Origin: Carboxydocella sporoproducens DSM 16521 | GTDB lineage: Bacteria > Bacillota > GCA-003054495 > Carboxydocellales > Carboxydocellaceae | Direction: 5' to 3' | Assembly (NCBI RefSeq): GCF_900167165.1 | Contig: NZ_FUXM01000018.1 | Coordinates: 1 to 42,227 of the forward strand | DNA: 42,227 bases | Shown here: positions 14,218 through 21,052 of the stretch, in pieces | How positions within the stretch are numbered: position 1 is the first letter of the stretch | Layout: every line of letters begins with the position of its first letter | Made by a program: the position numbers and the translations under genes | Notes under the pieces: model-generated | What the model saw: the letters and a program-made list of their open reading frames with translations, nothing else | Told to the model about the DNA's origin: nothing | The model's database searches: none

Positions 14218-14418
14218 TTGCTAAACAGAATCATTCTCATTGGACGCCTGACCAGGGATCCTGAGCTGAGGTATACCAATACCGGTAAAGCGGTGGCCAG
14301 ATTTACTCTAGCGGTAGATCGGCCTTTTAAGAACCAGGCTGGTGAACGGGAAACCGATTTCATCAACCCATGCAATATTTTAGCAAAAACCAGGGTTAGG
14401 TTGGTGGTGCTAACATGA
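14218..14418 (+). pseudogene. ssb: Truncated single-strand DNA-binding protein
   Basis: 66 residues. Starts at TTG 14218, which gives the canonical SSB opening [17 protein letters not shown] and sits 8 bases after AAGGAG; a GTG at 14209 is too close. The SSB match runs to about GERETDFI (residue 47), then stops abruptly and continues into unrelated residues. The rest of the OB fold and the acidic C-terminal tail that binds partner proteins are missing. It looks like a deletion that joined the 5' half of ssb to the leader of the next gene (ATGA overlap). Probably not functional as a normal SSB. Confidence 0.8.
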
Positions 14419-14876
14419 ACCGACAACCAAGGCTTATAATAGTTCCCTGCACGCTCGATGAGGCCAATGCCTTTATCAGGCAACATCATCGGCATCACCA
14501 ACCTCCGCAGGGATACAAATTCTGCTTGGCAGTAGCCGACATGGAAAAAGAAAAAATCGTGGGGGTAGCAATTGTGGGCAGACCGATTGCCCGTCATCTG
14601 GACGATGGCTGGACACTGGAGGTAACCAGAACCTGTACTGACGGAACCAAAAATGCTAACTCAATGCTCTTGGGTGCGGCTTGGCGGGCAGCTAAAGCAC
14701 TTGGCTATAAGAAGCTTATCACCTACACTTTGCCTGAGGAAAGTGGGGCAAGCCTTCGGGCAGTAGGTTGGAAGTGCATAGGGGAAACTGGAGGAGGAAG
14801 CTGGAGCAGAAAGAACAGGCCAAGAGTAGATTTACATCCTTTGCAGGTTAAACTCCGGTGGGAAAAAGAAGCCTAA
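14415..14876 (+). CDS. XF1762-family protein (GNAT-like fold)
   Basis: 153 residues with the pattern I know from phage XF1762-family proteins: [39 protein letters not shown], then a helix ([19 protein letters not shown]) and [13 protein letters not shown]. The strand-helix order resembles a GNAT acetyltransferase, but substrate and activity are unknown. The start overlaps the stop of the truncated ssb (ATGA). It lies at the end of the replication block; homologues are common in replication regions of Bacillota phages. Confidence 0.75.
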   Translation: MNRQPRLIIVPCTLDEANAFIRQHHRHHQPPQGYKFCLAVADMEKEKIVGVAIVGRPIARHLDDGWTLEVTRTCTDGTKNANSMLLGAAWRAAKALGYKKLITYTLPEESGASLRAVGWKCIGETGGGSWSRKNRPRVDLHPLQVKLRWEKEA

Positions 14877-14904
14877 AGGACATTCCGTTTTAGGGGGTTT
14901 CATA

Positions 14905-15048
14905 ATGTGCGAGTTGTTAAATAAACTTCATTGGTGGCTTTACTTGAAGCTTATTGAAGGCTTACGTGCGAGGTTAGAACTGGATGAGATGAGATGGATA
15001 GACTGGGTAAGGTACTGGATAGTACTTCGATTTCCCTTACCAAGGTAG
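14905..15048 (+). CDS. Small tryptophan-rich protein (possible)
   Basis: 47 codons from ATG 14905 behind TAGGGGG. The product is basic and rich in Trp and Leu (LNKLHWWLYLKLIEGLRARL ... RWIDWVRYWIV), with an amphipathic helical look and no known motif. Only visible by scanning short frames. It fills the gap between the XF1762 gene and the next gene. Confidence 0.5.
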   Translation: MCELLNKLHWWLYLKLIEGLRARLELDEMRWIDWVRYWIVLRFPLPR

Positions 15049-15059
15049 GTAAAGTTACT

Positions 15060-15296
15060 ATGGACTGGGAATATGTTGGTGACTTCCGCTATCGAATTAA
15101 ATCCCTGGGTGCAAGCAGTATTAAGTTTGGCCCCTGTGAAGTTTGTGGTAAACCCGCAACAGAAGTGTTTTTACAAATTGAGCAGAGAAAATATCAAAAG
15201 CCCAGCGGCGAGATAAGTTATACCCAACACGGATGCCGGGATATGTTTGGACACTATGAGTGTTTGTTGAGAATGCGGAGGAAAGAGGCGGTGTAA
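15060..15296 (+). CDS. Small phage protein with CxxC and late His/Cys
   Basis: 78 residues from ATG 15060 (MDWEYVGDFRYRIKSLGASS), preceded by AAGGTAGG about 10 bases upstream. An in-frame ATG at 14994 would add 22 residues and overlap the small Trp-rich frame. It has one CxxC (CEVC) and a later H-x-C plus H-x-E-C (TQHGCRDMFGHYEC), so it may bind zinc. I do not recognise the family. It is followed after 3 bases by the clamp-motif gene. Confidence 0.65.
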   Translation: MDWEYVGDFRYRIKSLGASSIKFGPCEVCGKPATEVFLQIEQRKYQKPSGEISYTQHGCRDMFGHYECLLRMRRKEAV

Positions 15297-15299
15297 TAA

Positions 15300-16100
15300 G
15301 TGTGGAAGCTGAAATATGATGGGCCGGTTTTACCTGAAGGACCGTTTTCACACTTAATAAAAAGCCCAAGAAAGGAGCCACCACTAAAACAGCTTACTTT
15401 ATTTGAGACTCTCGAAGACCAAGTAAGAACCGACATCATCAAGCTAAAGAACAAATTCATTCGTAAAGGTACTGTAATAAAGCATATAGCCAAAAAACAT
15501 GAGCTGCCATTATCCAAAGCCAAGGCGCTTTATGAAAAGATTGTTGAAGAAATAAGGCACGAGTTGGAGTACGAGTATTACATAAAAAACAAAGACTACT
15601 TCGATCTTAACAAGGCCCTGCCAGTAGGAGTGACCTGGTGTAGCACAAGCCAGGGCGGCTGTTCGAACCAGCACGGGGCCTCCAATACAGCCTTACAGGA
15701 GGCGGTGAGCATGCAAATATATTTTGGGCGCGGCGCAATGTATGCGAAGGTGGAAGAAGGTGACCAAATCCAGAGAGTACCGATTGAACTTGGCGATAAA
15801 ACACTTCATCCTGGCCAGTATGTAAAACGGCTGGGGCACAAGAAGCGCTCCAGCTTTGAAATGAAGGACGGGTGGTATTTACGGTACGAAGGCAGGATTG
15901 ATGAGATACTACTGTTTAGTGTTAATGCAATAGGCACTGAAGGCACTGATAATTTCTACTACGCTTTTGTGCAAATCACTCCGAATGATCTACTTGTCCA
16001 GAGTGCACAAAATGCCTTTTATGATGTGCATGTAGAGTGGCTTGAAGTTTACGATGAGGTGCCGATGCAAGAAACTATGCAGCAACTGAGTTTATTCTAA
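15300..16100 (+). CDS. Protein with two sliding-clamp-binding motifs and an internal start
   Basis: 266 residues, family not recognised. Residues 31-35 are QLTLF and the last five residues (262-266) are QLSLF. Both fit the bacterial beta-clamp binding consensus QL(S/D)LF, and the second is a perfect match at a free C-terminus. The N-terminal part (about 1-107) is helical and DNA-binding-like (IKHIAKKHELPLSKAKALYE). A Cys/Ser/Gly-rich join (about 110-135) follows, then a beta-rich domain. At 15711 an in-frame ATG (residue 138) has AGGAGG 8 bases upstream, so a 129-residue product is likely made too. GTG start at 15300. Confidence 0.7.
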   Translation: MWKLKYDGPVLPEGPFSHLIKSPRKEPPLKQLTLFETLEDQVRTDIIKLKNKFIRKGTVIKHIAKKHELPLSKAKALYEKIVEEIRHELEYEYYIKNKDYFDLNKALPVGVTWCSTSQGGCSNQHGASNTALQEAVSMQIYFGRGAMYAKVEEGDQIQRVPIELGDKTLHPGQYVKRLGHKKRSSFEMKDGWYLRYEGRIDEILLFSVNAIGTEGTDNFYYAFVQITPNDLLVQSAQNAFYDVHVEWLEVYDEVPMQETMQQLSLF

Positions 16101-16119
16101 CTAACCGGAGGTGTATCTG

Positions 16120-16440
16120 ATGACAAAAAAGAAATCCCCCTGGTCCAATGGGGGGAACCAGCCGAATCGCGATAGAATCGCAAAAGAGCATAGGAGCAAG
16201 CTGAAAAGGTTTCAGGACCTGTTTGAAAATCCACTCAAGGTGGTTGATATAAAGCAAGGGGTACTGGTTAGCCGGGACCCGGAACCGGCATATTTCCGCA
16301 GCTATACCCCTGAAGAGTGGAAACTGATAGAACGGATAAAGATGGTCCAGGAAGAAAAAATACTTGACGAAATAAAAAGGGCTTGGGAAGAGAGGAAGGC
16401 GCGTCGCCTGAAAACCAGAAAGAGGAGGGCAGCTGGATGA
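16120..16440 (+). CDS. Small basic protein of unknown function
   Basis: 106 residues, strongly basic at both ends (MTKKKSPWSNGGNQPNRDRI and ERKARRLKTRKRRAAG) with a central helix (PEEWKLIERIKMVQEEKILD). It is probably nucleic-acid binding. ATG 16120 is chosen because CCGGAGGTG is 8 bases upstream. The stop overlaps the next start (ATGA). No family recognised. Confidence 0.65.
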   Translation: MTKKKSPWSNGGNQPNRDRIAKEHRSKLKRFQDLFENPLKVVDIKQGVLVSRDPEPAYFRSYTPEEWKLIERIKMVQEEKILDEIKRAWEERKARRLKTRKRRAAG

Positions 16441-16565
16441 CGAAAGGCTTATTGGCAGCATACATAGCTGGATTGGTTGTACTTGCTCTCCCGGTAATTG
16501 CGATGGAGTTGCAGATAAGACGACTCAGGAGGATTTATGATGAGTTGCGGGAAAGAGGTCTTTGA
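16437..16565 (+). CDS. Single-pass small membrane protein
   Basis: 42 residues: MTKGLLAAYIAGLVVLALPV starts a single transmembrane helix (about 4-24), followed by a basic cytoplasmic tail (QIRRLRRIYDELRERG). ATG 16437 with GGAGGG upstream and an ATGA overlap with the preceding gene. The end overlaps the RusA gene by 26 bp. Function unknown; not placed in the lysis region. Confidence 0.65.
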   Translation: MTKGLLAAYIAGLVVLALPVIAMELQIRRLRRIYDELRERGL

Positions 16566-16926
16566 ATTTGTTGTCCCCGGCCGACCAGTGCCGGCCGTCC
16601 GGATGACGCAAAGAGGCAAATTCGTGAAGGAACGAGCTCAGCAATATCTGGCCTATAAGGAGGCAGTGGCATGGTACGCAGTCAGGGCCGGGGTTAGGCG
16701 GATTAATGGTCCAGTTGCGGTGGAGATTATCATCCACCTTGCTGACAAAAAAGCTGGTGACTGGGACAATTACGGGAAAGCTATAACCGATGCGCTAAAC
16801 AAAGTGGCTTACAAGGATGATAGGCAGATAGTGGACGGCAGAGTTATCAAGCGGCTCTGCGATAAAGGCGAGGAACGGGCAGAAGTCCGGATATGGAAGG
16901 TTGAGGAGGTGGAACAATGTGGCTAA
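16540..16926 (+). CDS. rusA: RusA-family Holliday junction resolvase
   Basis: 128 residues, the normal size. Signature GDWDNYGKAITDALN carries the metal-binding aspartates, followed by KDDRQI. The start FEFVVPGRPVP is typical of RusA. It would resolve branched recombination intermediates before packaging, completing the YqaJ/RecT pathway. ATG 16540 sits 7 bases after AGGAGG; an ATG directly before it is an equal alternative. Ends 10 bases past the start of the next small gene. Confidence 0.92.
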   Translation: MSCGKEVFEFVVPGRPVPAVRMTQRGKFVKERAQQYLAYKEAVAWYAVRAGVRRINGPVAVEIIIHLADKKAGDWDNYGKAITDALNKVAYKDDRQIVDGRVIKRLCDKGEERAEVRIWKVEEVEQCG

Positions 16927-17063
16927 CAGCATTGGGCTTGCCAATGGCATTTATGATGGGTTGGATATTAGCAACAATCCGAATGGACAAAAAAGCCCAG
17001 GAACAATGCCTGGAATGTATCGCTATGAGGGGTATTGCCCGTTTTGCGGAGGACGAGAACTAA
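16917..17063 (+). CDS. Small membrane-anchored protein
   Basis: 48 residues. MWLTALGLPMAFMMGWILAT forms a hydrophobic helix, then a soluble tail with two cysteines (CLEC). Start at ATG 16917 with GAGGAGGTG at 6 bases, a much better ribosome-binding site than the overlapping frame has. It overlaps the zinc-ribbon frame by 58 bases in a different frame. Unknown function. Confidence 0.55.
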   Translation: MWLTALGLPMAFMMGWILATIRMDKKAQEQCLECIAMRGIARFAEDEN

Positions 17064-17119
17064 AGGATTACCCGGACTTGGATTTGAGGTGTTGCCTGGA
17101 TTGCCGGAGGGTGGTTTAA
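17006..17119 (+). CDS. Very small zinc-ribbon protein
   Basis: 37 residues from ATG 17006: MPGMYRYEGYCPFCGGRELK, then RCCLDCRRVV. The two CxxC pairs spaced about 17 residues apart form a minimal zinc ribbon. The upstream AGGA is weak; translation may be coupled to the overlapping membrane-protein gene. An in-frame start further upstream would add an unrelated N-terminus. The cysteine pattern makes chance unlikely. Confidence 0.55.
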   Translation: MPGMYRYEGYCPFCGGRELKDYPDLDLRCCLDCRRVV

Positions 17120-17121
17120 GG

Positions 17122-17703
17122 ATGGACAACCTTTTTCCCTGCAAAAGGTATTTTATGGACGTGGAACATTACAGGCGGACCGGGGAGATAATTCCTGTGA
17201 CGGAACCGGAGGAAATTCCGCCGATTCCATTAGTTGAACTAATTGAGGCAGAGAACGAGAAGTTGAATAGGGGGGCTGGCGCTGTGCCACAGGATGTAAG
17301 GCCCGTTATGGGATTATTCAAAAACGTGGATGACTTGATTGCTGCAATACATAAGGCAGGGAACCCGTATAGATTGTCGCAGGAGATTGGGAAAACTTAT
17401 GCGACCATTATGTACCACCTGCGCCACAATGGCTATGACTGGGACAGAGAGCAGGGCAAGGTGGTGCCCAAAAAAGAGGTCCAGGAAAAGCCGCAAGAAA
17501 AGGAGGGGGAACCGATGACAGAAACCAAAGCCTGCGAATGCGATAAACGGGAACCGATTTGGGTGGTAAATATCAAGAATCCTGGAAAGCCACCAGTCAA
17601 GCTAACCTTTATCGATCCTGCAGCTGTTCTGGAATTGTTAACAGTCTTGGGTAAAAGCAAAGAACAAGTGGTCACGGAGGTAGTAACCGGAGCGGCAAAC
17701 TAG
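17122..17703 (+). CDS. Phage protein with HTH-like middle and possible internal start
   Basis: 193 residues, not recognised. ATG 17122 gives MDNLFPCKRYFMDVEHYRRT; GGAGGGTGG lies upstream. The middle (about 70-115; FKNVDDLIAAIHKAGNPYRL then IGKTYATIMYHLRHNG) looks like a helix-turn-helix that reads DNA. After a lysine/glutamate linker an in-frame ATG at 17515 has AGGAGG 8 bases upstream, so a 62-residue C-terminal product (MTETKACECDKREPIWVV...) may be translated separately. It may be an in-frame fusion of two ancestral genes. Confidence 0.65.
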   Translation: MDNLFPCKRYFMDVEHYRRTGEIIPVTEPEEIPPIPLVELIEAENEKLNRGAGAVPQDVRPVMGLFKNVDDLIAAIHKAGNPYRLSQEIGKTYATIMYHLRHNGYDWDREQGKVVPKKEVQEKPQEKEGEPMTETKACECDKREPIWVVNIKNPGKPPVKLTFIDPAAVLELLTVLGKSKEQVVTEVVTGAAN

Positions 17704-17727
17704 ATGAAAGGGGTGGGAGTGTTGAAG

Positions 17728-18186
17728 ATGAAGAGGGCAACGTACAGGCATGTAGAAGCAGAAATATATGCCTACTACGATACGCTAAAAGCTATTGAGG
17801 AGCTCAGAAAAGATATTATCCTGGCCGGAGGACAAGACGAACTTGGAGCTGTTGTTGGCGGTGGGTATGCTTCAAGCAAAGTAGAACGCCGAGCAACAAA
17901 GCTGGCGGACAGCATATTGTTGCGGGAGATGGAACGAATAACCAGAGCGATAGCGGATGTATACACAAAAACCAAAGAAGAAGTACGCCATGCAATTTGG
18001 GTGAAGTATGGACTTGCGATAGACTGGCAACCGCCAGAGGAACTTGTGGCCAAGATGAAAGGGCGGAACCGATTTGATATGTCAGTAAGGGAAATGGCAG
18101 ACATGATTCCTGTAGCAGAAAGCACTTTTTATGCATATCGAACTGGTTTTGTCTATGGAGTTGCTGAGCGACTGGGCTGGTATTAG
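17728..18186 (+). CDS. RinA/ArpU-like late transcription regulator
   Basis: 152 residues. N-terminal helical part (YRHVEAEIYAYYDTLKAIEE), then MSVREMADMIPVAESTFYAY near the C-terminus, a sigma-region-4-like helix-turn-helix. Size, position just before the packaging genes and the C-terminal helix-turn-helix are those of the ArpU/RinA activators that turn on phage late genes. The ATG at 17728 has GGGAG 9 bases upstream; upstream ATG 17704 and TTG 17722 are alternatives. The region 18187-18392 would contain its target promoter. Confidence 0.65.
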   Translation: MKRATYRHVEAEIYAYYDTLKAIEELRKDIILAGGQDELGAVVGGGYASSKVERRATKLADSILLREMERITRAIADVYTKTKEEVRHAIWVKYGLAIDWQPPEELVAKMKGRNRFDMSVREMADMIPVAESTFYAYRTGFVYGVAERLGWY

Positions 18187-18392
18187 CTTAGAGTTTTTTC
18201 GGAGCATGAAAGGGGTACAAATAATTTATAATTAAACTAGCGAAGCGAAGCCGCCGCAAGGGCGGCAGCCTGCATGTCCTGTCATTCTTTTCTGCCCCCT
18301 TTCCTGGACCGGTCTCATTAGAGGCCGGTCTATTATTTAGAGTAAAAAAGGGTGCTGGTTTTGTTTTATTTAAGACTTATTGAGGTGATAAC
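18187..18392 (+). promoter_or_regulatory. Noncoding region before the packaging genes
   Basis: 206 bp with no gene. It contains a GC hairpin (GCCGCC / GGCGGC, 18250-18266), the repeat GCGAAGCGAAG just before it, a stronger stem-loop at 18307-18330, and AT-rich DNA up to GAGGTGATAAC before the next gene. It separates middle from late genes, so a RinA-controlled promoter or a packaging signal could lie here. I cannot identify a clear promoter. Confidence 0.45.
18307..18338 (+). terminator. Stem-loop terminator after the late regulator
   Basis: A 10-bp stem (GACCGGTCTC pairing with GAGGCCGGTC, one G-T pair) with loop ATTA is followed by TATTATTT. This is a reasonable intrinsic terminator, closing the middle operon. 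Confidence 0.6.
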
Positions 18393-18677
18393 ATGAAATT
18401 GCCAAACAAAATCAAAATCGGGGGATTATACCTGGATGTAATCCTGGATGATAGACTAGCTGCTTCTAATGACAGATTTGGAGAATGTGATCATATAAAG
18501 GGGAGAATAGTCATTGATGGGGTGCAGCCGGATGATCACAAAGAAGTAACGTTGTTGCATGAGATAATCGAAAAGATAAACTTGGAATACGAATTAGGTC
18601 TTGACCACAGGCAGATAACGGCTTTGGCAAGCTGTTTATACCAGGTACTTAAAGATAATGGCCTGGCGTTTGCCTGA
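18393..18677 (+). CDS. Small phage protein with HEIIE motif
   Basis: 94 residues: a beta-rich start (KIKIGGLYLDVILDDR), GRIVIDGVQP, then EVTLLHEIIEKINLEYEL and a helical end. The HEIIE sequence occupies the place of an HExxH zinc site, but the second histidine is replaced by Glu, which I recall as usual for this phage family. It is therefore metallopeptidase-like without a proven active site. First gene after the terminator; TTGAGGTGATAAC precedes the ATG. Confidence 0.65.
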   Translation: MKLPNKIKIGGLYLDVILDDRLAASNDRFGECDHIKGRIVIDGVQPDDHKEVTLLHEIIEKINLEYELGLDHRQITALASCLYQVLKDNGLAFA

Positions 18678-18689
18678 GGAGGGTAAGCA

Positions 18690-18905
18690 GTGAACCCAGC
18701 TGAAATTTTAGAAACAGCAGTACTTAACCTTGCAACTGGCGAGGTTTTATATTTCATGCTTCCTCCATGCGAAGCAGTAAAGGCTGCATATTTATACAGC
18801 ATTGGAGATAAAAACACTTGGGATTATGCCAAGCGGAACGTTGTGATACACTGCGGGCGATATGTTGTCAGTTGCGGCGATTGGACGGCTCGAGTTAAGG
18901 AGTGA
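18690..18905 (+). CDS. Small protein, PAEILETA family (first copy)
   Basis: 71 residues with GTG start and GGAGGG upstream. It begins (M)NPAEILETAVLNLATGEVLY, sharing the PAEILETA start with the next gene. The middle has several cysteines and hydrophobic residues, but no clear membrane segment. Not recognised. Confidence 0.6.
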   Translation: MNPAEILETAVLNLATGEVLYFMLPPCEAVKAAYLYSIGDKNTWDYAKRNVVIHCGRYVVSCGDWTARVKE

Positions 18906-18911
18906 TCGATT

Positions 18912-19058
18912 TTGGATCCGGCAGAAATTCTGGAAACAGCAAAACAATTACCGGCCATAATTGCCGAAAAGATGGAGGGCGTACCACCGGCAGTAATACT
19001 CAAGACCATAGCAGAGGAAATGCAGAAACTTGTTGAAACAATGCAGGAATTAACATAA
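18912..19058 (+). CDS. Small helical protein, PAEILETA family (second copy)
   Basis: 48 residues from TTG 18912, with AAGGAG 10 bases upstream. It starts (M)DPAEILETAKQLPAIIAEKM and is helical throughout, ending KLVETMQELT. The first eight codons are clearly related to those of the preceding gene, so the pair arose by partial duplication or both carry a shared interaction peptide. Function unknown. Confidence 0.55.
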   Translation: MDPAEILETAKQLPAIIAEKMEGVPPAVILKTIAEEMQKLVETMQELT

Positions 19059-19093
19059 ATCCACCGAATGCTTAAAAGCAGGAGGTGGGGAAA

Positions 19094-19294
19094 ATGACAG
19101 AAAAAGAAAAGATAATAAATTATCTTAAAAGCGTAGGAGAAGCAAAAACTATTCAGCAAATTTCAAAAGATACAGGAATTAAACAAATAGTAATTTTATC
19201 AATCTTAAATGAACTTCCAAGAGATATTATTGCAATCGAAGTTGAGCCGCTTAACGGAAACAATACCTCTGTAAAGTACAGATATAAAAATTAA
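19094..19294 (+). CDS. Small winged-helix-like protein
   Basis: 66 residues: MTEKEKIINYLKSVGEAKTI, then QQISKDTGIKQIVILSILNE, followed by a beta wing (IAIEVEPLN ... SVKYRYKN). This is a compact winged-helix DNA-binding fold. ATG 19094 follows AGGAGGTGG; a GTG at 19085 lies within that site. It is the last gene before a strong terminator, so it may be a regulator made separately from the late operon. Confidence 0.65.
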   Translation: MTEKEKIINYLKSVGEAKTIQQISKDTGIKQIVILSILNELPRDIIAIEVEPLNGNNTSVKYRYKN

Positions 19295-19303
19295 CCTACA
19301 ATT

Positions 19304-19324
19304 AGAGCCTTCGGGCTCTTTTTT
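19304..19324 (+). terminator. Strong intrinsic terminator before terS
   Basis: Stem AGAGCC / GGCTCT with TTCG tetraloop, followed by six T residues. Classic rho-independent terminator 10 bp after the winged-helix gene. Confidence 0.9.
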
Positions 19325-19356
19325 CATGTCCAAAAATGTGAGGCAGGTGAGGTGAT

Positions 19357-19803
19357 GTGAAACTTACGGAAAAACAGAAAGCGTTTTGTGATTATTACAT
19401 TGAGACGCTAAATGCTACTGAAAGTTATAAAAGAGCAGGTTATAAGGTTAAAAGTGAAGATGCCGCTAATGCGGCTGCAAGTAGAATGTTAAGAAATGTT
19501 AAGGTTCGCAAATACATCGAGGAAAGAATGAAGCAAAAGGAATCCGAGCGTATTGCCTCCCAGGACGAAGTGTTAGAATTCCTCACTCGAGTTATGCGCG
19601 GTCAAGAAACCGAAGAAGTAGTTGGCTTTACTGAAAGTGGCCCGGTTAAAGAAAAGAAAGCACCAAGCACAAAGGATCGGGTAAAAGCAGCGGAGCTTTT
19701 AGGAAAAAGATATGCACTGTTTACCGAAAAGGTCAACGTTAGCGGCAACATGGGCGTCGTAATTGTTGATGACATCAAGGCAGATGATAGCGATGAAGAT
19801 TAA
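19357..19803 (+). CDS. terS: Terminase small subunit (Terminase_2/XtmA-like)
   Basis: 148 residues. It opens KLTEKQKAFCDYYIETLNAT, then SYKRAGYKVKSEDAANAAAS and ASRMLRNVKVRKYIEER, the diagnostic N-terminal DNA-binding region of Terminase_2 proteins. The C-terminal half holds the oligomerisation part and an acidic tail (DDIKADDSDED). It would recognise the packaging site and load TerL. GTG start at 19357 behind AGGTGAGGTGAT. Overlaps the start of the large subunit by 11 bp. Confidence 0.92.
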   Translation: MKLTEKQKAFCDYYIETLNATESYKRAGYKVKSEDAANAAASRMLRNVKVRKYIEERMKQKESERIASQDEVLEFLTRVMRGQETEEVVGFTESGPVKEKKAPSTKDRVKAAELLGKRYALFTEKVNVSGNMGVVIVDDIKADDSDED

Positions 19804-21052
19804 GCTTAGCGATTTGATAGCGCCGTCGTTTTACGAAGTACATCAAGACATAAAGAACAACCGCTACACTCATTACTGGTTAAAAGGTGGCCGTGGCTCG
19901 ACTAAATCGTCCTTCGTTAGTTTGGAAATAATCCTTGGTCTTATGAAGGACCCTGACGCCAATGCAGTGGCCCTGCGAAAGGTCAAAGAAACAATCAAAG
20001 ATAGCGTATTCGAGCAATTAGTTTGGGCAATCGAGAAGCTAAAAGTTACTGAGTATTGGGATATTAAACATAACCCGATGGAATTAACTTATCTCCCGAC
20101 AGGGCAAAAGATTTTATTCCGCGGGGCTGATAAGCCGAAAAAAATCAAATCAATCAAGGTTAGTCGTGGATATGTGAAGTTTATTTGGTATGAAGAAGTA
20201 GACGAATTCAATGGCATAGAAGAAATCCGGGTAATAAACCAGTCCTTAATGAGGGGCGGGCAACAGTTTTGTGTTTTTTATACCTATAACCCGCCAAATT
20301 CAGTACGGAGCTGGGTAAATGAAGAAGTTTTAATTGAAAGAGCAGACAGAAAGATACATCATAGCACGTATTTGACTGTTCCTCGTGAATGGCTTGGGGA
20401 ACAGTTTTTTATTGAAGCAGAGCATTTAAGACGGATTAACGAGAAAGCTTACCGGCATGAGTATTTAGGGGAAGTTACCGGAACTGGTGGGGAAATATTC
20501 AGTAACATCACAATTCGAAAAATTACCGATGACGAAATAAAAGCATTTGACCGCATCCGCCGGGGGATTGACTGGGGTTATGCGATAGATCCCGTTCACT
20601 ATACAGTTTGCCATTATGATCGCACTCGCAGGCGGCTTTTTATTTTTTATGAGATTCACCAAGTTGGATTATCAAATCGACGCTTGGCTGAATTAATCAA
20701 GGAGGAAAACAAATTGAATTCTCTAATTACCGCTGATAGTGCAGAGCCAAAATCAATTGCAGAGTTAAAGAGTTATGGATTGAAAGTATATGGTGCCAAG
20801 AAAGGTCCAGGAAGCGTCGAATTTGGTATTAAGTTTTTGCAGGATTTAGAAGAGATAGTGGTAGACCCGGAAAGATGCCCGAATACAGCCAGGGAGTTTT
20901 TGAATTACGAGTTAGAAAAAGATAACAACGGCAATTTCAAAGCCGATTTCCCCGATAAAAACAACCATAGCATTGATGCTGTTAGATATGCGTTAGAAAA
21001 TGACATGGTTGAACGAAATAGAACGGTGGTAGATAAACCAAAAGGTTGGTGA
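19793..21052 (+). CDS. terL: Terminase large subunit (PBSX family)
   Basis: 419 residues from ATG 19793. The ATPase domain has the variant Walker A GGRGSTKS (32-39), the Walker B-like WYEEVDEF and the coupling motif FYTYNPP. The nuclease domain has DWGY, TADSAEPKSI and NNHSIDAVRYALE with its acidic residues. This is the XtmB/PBSX Terminase_3 type that packages DNA into proheads, often by a headful mechanism. Upstream in-frame ATG codons at 19769 and 19784 are possible starts, but MKIKLSDLIAPSF matches family openings. The stop overlaps the portal start (TGATG). Confidence 0.95.
   Translation: MKIKLSDLIAPSFYEVHQDIKNNRYTHYWLKGGRGSTKSSFVSLEIILGLMKDPDANAVALRKVKETIKDSVFEQLVWAIEKLKVTEYWDIKHNPMELTYLPTGQKILFRGADKPKKIKSIKVSRGYVKFIWYEEVDEFNGIEEIRVINQSLMRGGQQFCVFYTYNPPNSVRSWVNEEVLIERADRKIHHSTYLTVPREWLGEQFFIEAEHLRRINEKAYRHEYLGEVTGTGGEIFSNITIRKITDDEIKAFDRIRRGIDWGYAIDPVHYTVCHYDRTRRRLFIFYEIHQVGLSNRRLAELIKEENKLNSLITADSAEPKSIAELKSYGLKVYGAKKGPGSVEFGIKFLQDLEEIVVDPERCPNTAREFLNYELEKDNNGNFKADFPDKNNHSIDAVRYALENDMVERNRTVVDKPKGW

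Noticed and set aside
16901-17119. 72-codon frame containing the zinc-ribbon residues with an N-terminal extension
   Set aside because: Its first codons lie inside RusA without a good ribosome-binding site; the internal ATG at 17006 plus the separate membrane-protein frame explain the region better.
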